From positions 1 to 32,145 of the forward strand of contig CAZLIC010000048.1 in NCBI GenBank assembly GCA_964559535.1: DNA of 32,145 nt, read 5' to 3'. This DNA comes from CAZLIC01 sp964559535. Its GTDB lineage: Bacteria > Pseudomonadota > Alphaproteobacteria > Rhodobacterales > Rhodobacteraceae. Below the pieces are notes generated by a model. The model was given only the letters and a program-made list of their open reading frames with translations, was not told where the DNA came from and made no database searches. Shown in pieces: positions 15,074 to 22,493 of this stretch. Each line of letters starts with the position of its first letter. Position 1 is the stretch's first letter. The translations under genes were made by a program, and so were the position numbers.

Positions 15074-16069
15074 ATGCCCGCCAGCCTGCCCCACACGATG
15101 ACTGCCGTCGCCATCACCACCCCCGGCGGCCCCGAGGTGCTGGAACCCGTGGTGGCCCCGGTTCCGGTGCCCGGCCATGGCCAGATCGTGATCCGCGTGG
15201 CCTTTGCCGGGGTGAACCGCCCCGATGCACTGCAGCGCGCGGGCAACTATGCCCCGCCGCCCGGCGCCTCGCCCCTGCCGGGGCTGGAGGTGTCGGGGCA
15301 TGTGGCGGCGGTGGGGGCGGGCGTCACCCGGTGGCAGGAAGGCGACGCCGTCTGCGCGCTGACCCCGGGTGGGGGCTATGCCGAATACGCCGTGACGAAC
15401 GCCGACCACGCGCTGCCCGTGCCGCGCGGCCTGACGCTGCGCAACGCCGCCTGCCTGCCGGAAACCTGCTTTACCGTCTGGTCCAACGTGGTGATGCGCG
15501 GCGGCCTGCGGGGGGGCGAAAGGTTTCTGGTGCACGGCGGGTCGTCCGGCATCGGCACCACCGCCATCCAGATTGCCGCAGCCTTGGGCGCAAGGGTGTT
15601 CACCACCGCCGGGTCGCCGGAAAAATGCAAGGCCTGCAAGGAACTTGGCGCCGAACAGGCAATGGACTACCGCACCGAGGACTGGGTGAAGGCGCTGCGC
15701 GACGAAGGCGGGGCGAACCTGGTCCTCGACATGGTGGGGGGCAGCTATCTGCCGCGCAACGTGCGCGCACTGGCCGATGACGGGCGGCTGGTGCAGATCG
15801 CCTTCCTGCAGGGGCCGAAGGTGGAACTGAACTTTGCCGAGGTGATGATGCGGCGGCTGACCATCACCGGCAGCACGCTGCGCCCGCAGTCCGACCTGGC
15901 CAAGGCCCGCATCGCCGCCGAGGTGGAGCGCCATGTCTGGCCGATGGTCGAGGGCGGGCAATTGCGCGTGGTGCACGACAGCGAATTCCCGCTGGCCCGC
16001 GCTTCGGCGGCCCATGCCCGGATGGAATCCTCAGGCCATATCGGCAAGATCGTGCTGAAGGTTGCCTGA
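15074..16069 (+). CDS. NAD(P)H-quinone oxidoreductase, PIG3 family
   Basis: A 331-residue zinc-independent medium-chain dehydrogenase/reductase of the quinone-oxidoreductase (PIG3/TP53I3-like) type. The N-terminal GroES-like domain includes GVNRPDALQRAGNYAPPPGA. The nucleotide-binding motif VHGGSSGIGTTAIQIA, near residue 155, starts the Rossmann domain. The C-terminal LTITGSTLRPQ and SSGHIGKIVL blocks are typical of PIG3. Zinc-ligand cysteines of alcohol dehydrogenases are absent. AAAAGGAAAC stands just before the ATG at 15074, which decides the start over a longer frame. It ends next to a composite repeat that separates it from the convergent purC. Confidence 0.92.
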   Translation: MPASLPHTMTAVAITTPGGPEVLEPVVAPVPVPGHGQIVIRVAFAGVNRPDALQRAGNYAPPPGASPLPGLEVSGHVAAVGAGVTRWQEGDAVCALTPGGGYAEYAVTNADHALPVPRGLTLRNAACLPETCFTVWSNVVMRGGLRGGERFLVHGGSSGIGTTAIQIAAALGARVFTTAGSPEKCKACKELGAEQAMDYRTEDWVKALRDEGGANLVLDMVGGSYLPRNVRALADDGRLVQIAFLQGPKVELNFAEVMMRRLTITGSTLRPQSDLAKARIAAEVERHVWPMVEGGQLRVVHDSEFPLARASAAHARMESSGHIGKIVLKVA

Positions 16070-16078
16070 CGCCCTAGG

Positions 16079-16260
16079 AAAAAGACCCCGCCCTCGGCCT
16101 TCGCGGCGGCTGCGCCGCCTTGAAGTCCTGCGGATCGGCCCGGGCCGGGGGGCAAGCCCCCCGGACCCCCCGGTCGCGCGGTTCCAGCGGACGCCGTCTG
16201 GCGGAAGGCGCCGGGGGTTTCACACCCCCGGACCCCCGTGGGATATTTGGGAAAGGAAGA
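16079..16260 (-). repeat. Composite dispersed intergenic repeat, copy 2
   Basis: Read on the minus strand it repeats the order of the copy at 5451-5680: TTTCCCAAATATCCCACGGGG, GTGTGAAACCCCCGGCG, GGGCCGATCCGCAGG, CTTCAAGGCGGCG, GCGAAGGCCGAGGGCGGGG and GTCTTT. It fills nearly all of the gap between the convergent quinone-oxidoreductase and purC genes. Its internal hairpins (for example GGGGGGCTTGCCCCCC) could end transcription from both sides. No gene is seen in it. Confidence 0.75.
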
Positions 16261-16299
16261 AAGAGGGGCGGGTTCCCTGCTTTCCTGCCTGACCTGGGG

Positions 16300-17250
16300 T
16301 CAGAGGACGTTGCGCAGGTTTGCGCGCACCCTGTCCAGCGGCGTGGCCCCCGACATGTCGGGCACGAAGGCCTGGCCGGTGATCGCCTCGAAGGCGGCGA
16401 TGTAGGCGCGGGCGGTCTGTTCGATCATTTCGGGCGGAATGGCGGGGATCGGGTCGCGGTAGGGGTCGCAGCGCGCGGCCACCCAGGCGCGGATCACGTC
16501 CTTGTCCCAGCTTGGCGGGCGGGTGCCCGCCTCGAAAGCGGCTGCATACCCCCCGTCCAGCCAGTAACGGCTGGAATCGGGCGTGTGGATTTCGTCGGCC
16601 AGCATCACCGCGCCGTCCGGGGCCAGCCCGAATTCGTACTTGGTGTCCACCAGGATCAGGCCCCGTTCCGCGGCCATCGCCTGACCGCGGGCAAACAGTG
16701 CCAGGGCGGCGGTGCGCACCGTGTCCCATACGTCCGCTGCGACCAAGCCATTGGAAACGATCTCGGATTCCGTCAGCGGCGCGTCATGGCCGCCGTCGAA
16801 GGCCTTGGAGGTGGGGGTCAGCATGGGCGCGGGCAGCGCCTGGTTGTCGCGCAGGCCCTCGGGCAGGGTGTGGCCGTACATGTGGCGCTGCCCCTGCCGG
16901 TACAGCGTCAGCACCGAGGTGCCGGTGGTGCCTGCCAGATACCCCCGCACGATCACCTCGACCGGCAGGATGTCCAGCCTGCGGCCGATCACCACGTTCG
17001 GGTCGGGGTAGGACAGCGCGTGGTTGGGGCAGATGTCGGCGGTGCGTTCGAACCACCAGCGCGCCATCTGCGTCAGCACCTGCCCCTTCCACGGGATCGC
17101 GGCAAGGATCCGGTCGAAAGCGCTGATGCGGTCGGTGGTGATCAGGATGCGGCGTCCGTCCGGCAGGTCGTAGCAGTCGCGTACCTTGCCGAAATAGGGG
17201 TTGGGCAGTTCGGCAATCCGGGCGTGGTCCAGCACGCGCGAAAGGTCCAT
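16300..17250 (-). CDS. purC: Phosphoribosylaminoimidazole-succinocarboxamide (SAICAR) synthase
   Basis: A 316-residue SAICAR synthetase of the long (ADE1-like) type, catalysing ATP-dependent condensation of CAIR with aspartate in purine synthesis. Conserved blocks include GKVRDCYDLPDGRRILITTD near the N-terminus, DRISAFDRIL, the substrate-binding EVIVRGYLAGTTGTS, and ILVDTKYEFGL followed by DEIHTPDSSRYW. I chose the ATG at 17250, which overlaps the kdsA stop by one base (TGATG); a GTG at 17253 is possible. It is the last gene of the cbtB-cbtA-cobF-kdsA-purC run. That is an unexpected partner for B12 genes, and it ends at the composite repeat. Confidence 0.95.
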   Translation of the reverse strand: MDLSRVLDHARIAELPNPYFGKVRDCYDLPDGRRILITTDRISAFDRILAAIPWKGQVLTQMARWWFERTADICPNHALSYPDPNVVIGRRLDILPVEVIVRGYLAGTTGTSVLTLYRQGQRHMYGHTLPEGLRDNQALPAPMLTPTSKAFDGGHDAPLTESEIVSNGLVAADVWDTVRTAALALFARGQAMAAERGLILVDTKYEFGLAPDGAVMLADEIHTPDSSRYWLDGGYAAAFEAGTRPPSWDKDVIRAWVAARCDPYRDPIPAIPPEMIEQTARAYIAAFEAITGQAFVPDMSGATPLDRVRANLRNVL

Positions 17251-18092
17251 CACGCCCCCCCAAGGATGCGCTTGGCCACCGCGTCCAGCGCCTTCAGGTC
17301 CCTCAGCAGCCGCGGCAGGGCAGCCAGCGGCACCATGTTCGGCCCGTCGCTGGGTGCATGGTCGGGGTTGTCATGCGTCTCGATGAACACCCCCGCCACG
17401 CCCACCGCCACCGCCGCCCGCGCCAGCACGGGGACGTATTCGCGCTTGCCGCCCGAGGAACCACCAAGGCCCCCCGGTTCCTGCACCGAATGCGTGGCGT
17501 CGAACACCACCGGCGCGCCGGTGGCGGCCATGATGGGAAGCGCGCGGAAATCGTTGACAAGGGTGTTGTAGCCGAAACTGCTGCCGCGTTCGGTCAAGAG
17601 CACATTGGGGTTGCCCGACCCGGTGATCTTGGCCGCCACGTTCGCCATGTCCCATGGGGCCAGGAACTGCCCCTTCTTCACGTTCACCACCCGGCCGGTC
17701 TGCGCCGCGGCCACCAGAAGGTCGGTCTGGCGGCACAGGAAGGCGGGGATCTGCAGCACATCCACGGCTTCGGCCACCACCGCGCATTGTGCGGGCTCGT
17801 GCACGTCGGTCAGCACCGGCATCCCGAACCGGTCGCGGATTTCCGCGAACACCGCCAGCGCCGCCTCAAGCCCCAGCCCCCGCCTGCCGCCCAGCGAGGT
17901 GCGGTTGGCCTTGTCGAAGCTGGTCTTGAACACCACCGCCACGCCGGCCGCCCGTGCAGCCTCTTGCACGCCCGCCGCCATTTCCAGCGCATGGGCGCGG
18001 CTTTCCATCTGGCAGGGGCCAAGGATGAAGGCCACCGGGGCGCTGTTGGAAAAGGTCACGCTGCCGACGGTGACGACAGGGTTCGGGGTCAT
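17250..18092 (-). CDS. kdsA: 3-deoxy-8-phosphooctulonate (KDO-8-P) synthase
   Basis: A 280-residue KDO-8-P synthase, condensing phosphoenolpyruvate with arabinose-5-phosphate for the Kdo of lipopolysaccharide. Signature blocks are FKTSFDKANRTS, LTDVHEP, CRQTDLL, the glycine-rich RGSSFGYNTLVND, DATHSVQ and IETHDNPDHAPSDGPN. The N-terminal ILGPCQMES has cysteine C27 where E. coli KdsA has asparagine. This marks the metal-dependent class, with presumed further ligands in THS and the ETHDNPD loop. The ATG overlaps the cobF stop by 4 bases, and the gene is coupled to purC by a TGATG. Placing it in a cobalamin run is odd. Confidence 0.95.
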   Translation of the reverse strand: MTPNPVVTVGSVTFSNSAPVAFILGPCQMESRAHALEMAAGVQEAARAAGVAVVFKTSFDKANRTSLGGRRGLGLEAALAVFAEIRDRFGMPVLTDVHEPAQCAVVAEAVDVLQIPAFLCRQTDLLVAAAQTGRVVNVKKGQFLAPWDMANVAAKITGSGNPNVLLTERGSSFGYNTLVNDFRALPIMAATGAPVVFDATHSVQEPGGLGGSSGGKREYVPVLARAAVAVGVAGVFIETHDNPDHAPSDGPNMVPLAALPRLLRDLKALDAVAKRILGGA

Positions 18093-18829
18093 GGCGCGGG
18101 CTCCCTGGCCAGAAGGTAGATGTCCATCACCCAACCATGCGCCGCGCGCAAGGCCGCGCGGGTTTGCAGGATGCGCGGCCCGGCTTCGGCCAGCCGGCCG
18201 CGGTCCAGCGCCTGCGACGGCAGGCCAAGGTTCGCGCCCCACCAGATCGTCACGCCCGCCGGGTCCAGCGCATGAAACGCACCCCCTGCATCCAGCATTA
18301 CCGCCACCCTGTCGGCACCCGCGGGCCAGCCATGGTCTCGCAACTGCCGCCCCGTGGTGATGACCACCGGCTCGCCCACCCCGTTCAGCGGCACCGCATG
18401 GGCGGCGGTCAGCGCCTGCAGCGCGGTGATGCCGGGAATGACCTCGATCTGCGGCACCGGCGAATGCCGCCCCGCGATGCGCAGCGTGGAATCGTACAGC
18501 GACGGGTCGCCCCAGACGAGCATCGCCACCCGGTCGGCCCCCTGCGCCGCCTGTCGCCACACCGCGGCGATGGCGTCATGCCAGCGGTCCACCCGCTCGC
18601 GGTAATCCGCGATGCTTTCGTCCCGCACCGGCAGGTCGAACTCCACCACCCGCACCGGTCCGTCCACTACACTGTCCACCAGGGCGCGGCGCAGTTCGGC
18701 CAGATCCTCCTTCGACGCGCCCTTGCGCGGGATCAGGATCGTGCCCGCCGCCTGCATCGCCCGCACCGCGCCGCGGGTCAGGTGGTCGGGGTGGCCGGTG
18801 CCGATTCCGATCAGGGTCAGGTGGCGCAT
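18089..18829 (-). CDS. cobF: Precorrin-6A synthase (deacetylating)
   Basis: CobF, 246 residues, methylates C-1 of precorrin-5 and removes the acetyl group, giving precorrin-6A. It is a marker of the aerobic, late-cobalt-insertion route. The tetrapyrrole-methylase fold is shown by IGIGTGHPDHLTRGAVRAM at the N-terminus, the SAM-site MLVWGDPSLYDST near residue 105, and VIPGITALQAL. The ATG at 18829 is the only sensible start but has no visible ribosome-binding site. A 9-base-pair hairpin ends 5 bases before it. The stop overlaps kdsA by 4 bases. The gene is separated from cbtA by 64 bases. Confidence 0.93.
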   Translation of the reverse strand: MRHLTLIGIGTGHPDHLTRGAVRAMQAAGTILIPRKGASKEDLAELRRALVDSVVDGPVRVVEFDLPVRDESIADYRERVDRWHDAIAAVWRQAAQGADRVAMLVWGDPSLYDSTLRIAGRHSPVPQIEVIPGITALQALTAAHAVPLNGVGEPVVITTGRQLRDHGWPAGADRVAVMLDAGGAFHALDPAGVTIWWGANLGLPSQALDRGRLAEAGPRILQTRAALRAAHGWVMDIYLLAREPAP

Positions 18830-18834
18830 AGGGA

Positions 18835-18864
18835 AAGGGTCCGGGGATCGCTCATCGGACCCTT
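18835..18864 (-). promoter_or_regulatory. Hairpin between cbtA and cobF, terminator or translation control
   Basis: On the minus strand AAGGGTCCG and CGGACCCTT form a perfect 9-base-pair stem with a 12-base loop, followed by TCCCT and the cobF ATG. It could be a weak intrinsic terminator for cbtBA, or it could mask the cobF initiation region. The sequence shows the structure but not which role applies. Confidence 0.5.
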
Positions 18865-18893
18865 GTCGCAATCCAAAGCCAAGGGAAAGGGGG

Positions 18894-19634
18894 TCACGCC
18901 GCCTGTGACCAAAGCCGCCCGGCCACCCAGCCCAGCACCGCCCAGACCGCCAGCCCCACGCCCAGAACGCGGGCGGCAAAGGCGGCGGCCAGTTCGGGCG
19001 GGGCGGTGCCCTGGAACCCTTCGGGCTGCGGTGCGCCCCACAGGTGGGGAAGGGCGATCAGCACCGCCCCCGCCCCGATGGCCAGGGCGTTGCGGCCATA
19101 GCCGATGCAGACCAGCCCGCCCGCCGTGACCAGCACCGTGCCCCACCACCACAGTTGCCGCGCCGACATGTCGGCGGCGACGGACCCCGGCAGTTCCGGC
19201 TGCAGCCCCATGGCCGGGGCCAGTTGCACCGCGGCGAAACCGGCGATGCCCCACATCAGCCCCTCGCGCGCGGTCACCACGTGCCCGAACAGGCGGGCCA
19301 CCGCGAACCCGGCCACCAGCAACAGGGCATAGGCCACCTGCAGCAGCATGTAGAAGGCGACGGTCAGCAGGTCGCGCTGCGTGCCGCCATCCACGGCGTC
19401 GTCGTGGGTCGGCGTGGCGTTGTCGTGCCCGGCCTGATCGGTGGTGCCGTCTTCATATGTGGCGTGGTCATGGACCGCGCCCTCGGCCACCTCGCCGAAA
19501 TGCACGGCGGCGCCGGATTCATAGGCCTCGCCGGTCAGGATCAGGTCCTGGATGAAAAAGAAATGCAGGCCCGCGGCCAGAATGCCCGCGGCCAGCCCGG
19601 CGCCCGCGGCGCCGGTCAGCATGTGCCGGATCAT
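18894..19634 (-). CDS. cbtA: Cobalt transporter subunit CbtA
   Basis: A 246-residue integral membrane protein of the CbtA family, the predicted cobalt permease found under B12 riboswitches. Five to six hydrophobic helices are visible, starting MLTGAAGAGLAAGILAAGLHF and including VAFYMLLQVAYALLLVAGF. Family marks are HFFFIQD with the following E residues, and LWGAPQP near residue 200. Between helices 1 and 2 there is a His/Asp/Glu-rich loop (about residues 55-82, with HDH, GHDN and THDD), probably a periplasmic metal-collecting segment. It starts 15 bases after the cbtB stop. Direct transport data are not available for most of the family, so the role is by family and context. Confidence 0.9.
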   Translation of the reverse strand: MIRHMLTGAAGAGLAAGILAAGLHFFFIQDLILTGEAYESGAAVHFGEVAEGAVHDHATYEDGTTDQAGHDNATPTHDDAVDGGTQRDLLTVAFYMLLQVAYALLLVAGFAVARLFGHVVTAREGLMWGIAGFAAVQLAPAMGLQPELPGSVAADMSARQLWWWGTVLVTAGGLVCIGYGRNALAIGAGAVLIALPHLWGAPQPEGFQGTAPPELAAAFAARVLGVGLAVWAVLGWVAGRLWSQAA

Positions 19635-19649
19635 GGGGTCAGCCCGGCC

Positions 19650-19832
19650 CTAGTGGCAGGGAAAGCCGGTGGCGTGGCGCACGTCATGCGCCGCGTCGTG
19701 CAGCGTGGCCGACTGCGCGTGCCCTGCTACAAACATCAGGAACAGGCCCAGCGCGGCCAGGGTCACCACGGCTGTCAGCGTGGGAACGGCCGTGTCGCGG
19801 CGGATCGCGGTAGTGGTCAGCGTCGTCATCAT
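19650..19832 (-). CDS. cbtB: Cobalt transporter subunit CbtB
   Basis: A 60-residue single-helix membrane protein of the CbtB family. A hydrophobic segment (about residues 17-36, VPTLTAVVTLAALGLFLMFV) is followed by the hallmark histidine-rich tail HDAAHDVRHATGFPCH, which probably binds cobalt outside the membrane. Two adjacent ATGs (19832 and 19829) are served by the ribosome-binding site AGAAGGA. The GCCGCC/GGCGGC hairpin at 19843-19859, just upstream of that site, and the cobalamin riboswitch before it indicate control by B12. The longer open frame upstream overlaps the riboswitch leader and is rejected. Confidence 0.9.
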   Translation of the reverse strand: MMTTLTTTAIRRDTAVPTLTAVVTLAALGLFLMFVAGHAQSATLHDAAHDVRHATGFPCH

Positions 19833-19874
19833 CGGTCCTTCTGCCGCCCGCCCGGCGGCCATTCGGGTTACGTC

Positions 19875-20085
19875 CACACAAGGCCGGTCTCCTGGCTATG
19901 CGGGTCAGTGCGTGCCTTCCGCCTTCCCGGGTACCGATTTTACGGGCGCCCCAGTGGCTGATGGAAGGCCGCTCGCCGCAGACAGTCGCGGGGGCGGCCG
20001 GGGCTTCGGGCGCCGCGATTGGGTCCACCCTTCCCCGTTCCCGATGAAGTCCTGCGGGTCTTGGCCCCGCGCGGACACCTTGCCT
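19875..20085 (-). promoter_or_regulatory. Cobalamin (adenosylcobalamin) riboswitch, leader of cbtB
   Basis: On the minus strand the conserved blocks occur in the expected order. They are GGTGTCC at the 5' side (about 20074-20080), the core CGGCCGCCCCCGCGACTGTC, AGCCACTGG, CCCGGGAAGGCGG, and the B12 box AGCCAGGAGACCGGCC (19882-19897). About 50 bases separate the box from the cbtB start and contain a GC-rich hairpin next to the ribosome-binding site. That fits an OFF-switch acting on translation. Ends are approximate to about 10 bases. It lies after the DUF1636 stop, so it divides the B12 block into an upstream unit without a visible riboswitch and a downstream unit under B12 control. Confidence 0.93.
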
Positions 20086-20134
20086 GACCATGTGGCAGGG
20101 CAGGCAGGGTGCGGTCAAGCGCGATTCCGCCACG

Positions 20135-20473
20135 TCAGGTGCCGGGGGCGACGCCGTGGCCGGGAATGCGCGCGATGGCCTTCAGGCGCAAAAGCCCGAT
20201 GGGGCGGGCGTCGGACAGGTTGCCGCCGGGCGCATCGCGATACAGGCGCAGGAAGGTCAGCAGGTGCGGAAGGTCATCGGCGGTGACATCGCCGAACAGA
20301 TAGGCGGTCTTGCCCGCCGCCCGCACCGCCAGTGCCGAAGGCCGCGTGCAGCCCGACATGCAGTCGACTGTCGCCACCGCGCCCAGCCCCTCGGCCGCCA
20401 GCGCCGCCGCCAGGTCGGCGGCAAACCCGCCCCTGCCCAGCGGGCAGGTCGTGCAGACCGTGACAACCGTCAT
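20135..20473 (-). CDS. DUF1636 family protein (thioredoxin-like ferredoxin type)
   Basis: A 112-residue protein of the DUF1636 family, regularly found in alphaproteobacterial B12 clusters. Four cysteines, C7 and C10 (VCTTC) plus C38 and C42 (DCMSGC), match the spacing of thioredoxin-fold [2Fe-2S] ferredoxins. A redox role in cobalamin synthesis or cobalt handling is likely but unproven. Its ATG overlaps the cobA stop by 4 bases, making it the last gene of cobM-cobB-cobA-DUF1636. The riboswitch for cbtB begins about 50 bases after its stop. Confidence 0.88.
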   Translation of the reverse strand: MTVVTVCTTCPLGRGGFAADLAAALAAEGLGAVATVDCMSGCTRPSALAVRAAGKTAYLFGDVTADDLPHLLTFLRLYRDAPGGNLSDARPIGLLRLKAIARIPGHGVAPGT

Positions 20474-21192
20474 GGCATGTCGGCCAAGGGGCCGTACAGG
20501 ATCAGCGCCGGGCGGGTGGCCGCGGCCAGCGCCGGGTGGTCGGCCAGCGTGGCAACGGTCGCACGCGCCAGCACGGCGCCGGGGTGGCTCACCGCCTCGG
20601 CCAGAAGGGCAGGGGTGTCGGCCGCCAGCCCCTCGGCCAACAGACGCGCCGCCAGCAGGGGCCAGGTCTTCTTGCCCATGTAGACCACCGTTGTCGCCTC
20701 GGGGTCCGCCAGTGCCGCCCAGTTCAGCCCCTCGGGCAGACCACCCGTCACATCCGCCGCGGTGACGAACTGCACCCGCCGCGCAGTCAGCCGCCGCGTC
20801 AGCGGAATTTCCGCCGCTGCTGCCGCGGCGCTGGCCGAGGTGACGCCGGGCACGATCTCGAACGGCACGCCCGCCGCCCGCAGCGCCACGACCTCTTCCT
20901 CCAGCCGCCCGAACAGCCCCGCATCGCCCGACTTCAGCCGCACCACACGGCCCCCGGCACGGGCATAATCCACCAGCAGGCGGCTTACATGATCCTGTTT
21001 CGGTGAAGGCCGCCCCGCCCGCTTGCCCACCGCCACAAGGTCGGCGCCGGGGCGGGCATGGGCCAGGATCGGGCCCGACGACAGGTCGTCAAACAACACC
21101 GCATCGGCCCGTTGCAGCCGGTCCACCGCCTTCAACGTCAGCAGGTCCGGGTCGCCGGGGCCGGAGGAAACGAAAGAGACGTACCCGGTCAT
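20470..21192 (-). CDS. cobA: Uroporphyrinogen-III C-methyltransferase
   Basis: CobA/SUMT, 240 residues, transfers two methyl groups from SAM to uroporphyrinogen III to give precorrin-2, the entry to the corrin branch. The N-terminal VSSGPGDPDLLTLKAVDRLQ (residues 8-27), VRLKSGDAGLFGRLEEE and FEIVPGVTSASAAAA are the standard methylase blocks, and VVYMGKKTW belongs to the C-terminal lobe. It is the single-domain form, with no CysG-type dehydrogenase fused. The ATG overlaps the cobB stop by 4 bases and the stop overlaps DUF1636 by 4 bases, so it is tightly coupled on both sides. Confidence 0.94.
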   Translation of the reverse strand: MTGYVSFVSSGPGDPDLLTLKAVDRLQRADAVLFDDLSSGPILAHARPGADLVAVGKRAGRPSPKQDHVSRLLVDYARAGGRVVRLKSGDAGLFGRLEEEVVALRAAGVPFEIVPGVTSASAAAAAAEIPLTRRLTARRVQFVTAADVTGGLPEGLNWAALADPEATTVVYMGKKTWPLLAARLLAEGLAADTPALLAEAVSHPGAVLARATVATLADHPALAAATRPALILYGPLADMP

Positions 21193-22493
21193 GCCGCCGG
21201 CCCGATCAGATGGAAGAAGGTGCCGGTCACATGCCCTCGGCGGCTGCCGGTTTCCGCCACGGCAGCGCAGGTGGCGTCATAGACATTGGCCAGGGGCGCG
21301 TCCGGTTGGTCCACGATCGTCGCATAGTGAAACTCGTGCCCCACCAGCCGCGCCCCCTGGGGCTGTCCCGCCGCGGGTGCCGCCAGCAACGCCTGCCGGT
21401 AGCCCAGATGCATCTTCCGGTCGGCAAAGCTGGTCACCAGGCCCAGCAGCCCCGCCATCGGATAGCTGATCCCGTCCTTGCCGTTGATCGCCTGACCCAG
21501 CGCCATGTATCCCCCGCACTCGCCATGGACGGGGCGCGTTTCGGCGAACCTGCGCAGCCCGTCGCGGAACGTCGCGGCCCCGGCAAGGGTCGGCCCGTGC
21601 AGTTCCGGGTATCCGCCGGGCAGCCAGCAGGTATCGGCACGGTCATCGGGCGCCTGATCGGCAAGGGGGGAGAAGGGCAACACCTCGGCCCCCTGCGCAT
21701 GCCAGTCGTCCAGCATGTGCGGATACATGAACGAAAACGCCGCATCCCGCGCCAACGCCACCCGCTGCCCCGGTGGCGGCAGGCGGCGCGGCACGCCGGA
21801 TGCCGCAAACGGCACCGCTGCCGCGTGGATCGCCGCAAGGTCGCAATGCGCGGCCACCATCGCCCCGGCGCGGTCCAGCCACGCCGGAAGGTCCGCCTGT
21901 TCGGCCGCCTGCACCAGCCCCAGATGCCGCTCGGGCAGGGCCAGCCCTGCGTCGCGCGGAAGCGCGCCGAAACACGCCACCCCCGCCTCGGCCAGCCCCT
22001 GCCGCAGCATCGCCTCGTGCCGGGGGGAACCCACACGGTTCAGCACCACCCCCGCCACCCGCACCCCCGCACGGAACCGCGCGAACCCCGCCGCCACGGC
22101 CCCAGCCGACTGCGCCTGCCCGCCCGCGTCAATCACCAGCACCACCGGCCAGCCCGTCAGCGCGGCAATGTCCGCTGCAGCCCCTGTGCCGCAGGCGCCC
22201 GGCACGGTGACACCGTCGAACATCCCCATCGCCCCCTCGGCCACCGCCATGTCGGCCGCAGGCACCCCGGCGATCCGCCCTGCGATGTCCGCCCCCGTCA
22301 TCGCCCAGGCATCCAGGTTCAGGCTGGGCCGCCCTGCTGCCGCCGCGTGGAACGCCGGGTCGATGTAGTCCGGGCCGCACTTGTACGGCTGCACGCGCAC
22401 GCCTTCCGCCCGCAGCGCCGCAATCAGCCCCAGCGTGACCACGGTCTTGCCGCTGCCCGACGACGGCGCAGAGATCAGCACACCGGGCGTCAT
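21189..22493 (-). CDS. cobB: Cobyrinate / hydrogenobyrinate a,c-diamide synthase
   Basis: CobB, 434 residues, uses ATP and glutamine to amidate the a and c side chains. With CobF in the cluster the substrate is probably hydrogenobyrinic acid. The N-terminal P-loop ISAPSSGSGKT (about residues 7-17) and YKCGPDYIDP mark the synthetase domain. The glutamine-amidotransferase domain shows LPGGYPELHGP near 291-301, the nucleophile C326 in HGECGGYMALG, and HEFHYA near the end. Length and order are normal. Both ends overlap neighbours by 4 bases (cobM before, cobA after). Confidence 0.94.
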   Translation of the reverse strand: MTPGVLISAPSSGSGKTVVTLGLIAALRAEGVRVQPYKCGPDYIDPAFHAAAAGRPSLNLDAWAMTGADIAGRIAGVPAADMAVAEGAMGMFDGVTVPGACGTGAAADIAALTGWPVVLVIDAGGQAQSAGAVAAGFARFRAGVRVAGVVLNRVGSPRHEAMLRQGLAEAGVACFGALPRDAGLALPERHLGLVQAAEQADLPAWLDRAGAMVAAHCDLAAIHAAAVPFAASGVPRRLPPPGQRVALARDAAFSFMYPHMLDDWHAQGAEVLPFSPLADQAPDDRADTCWLPGGYPELHGPTLAGAATFRDGLRRFAETRPVHGECGGYMALGQAINGKDGISYPMAGLLGLVTSFADRKMHLGYRQALLAAPAAGQPQGARLVGHEFHYATIVDQPDAPLANVYDATCAAVAETGSRRGHVTGTFFHLIGPAA

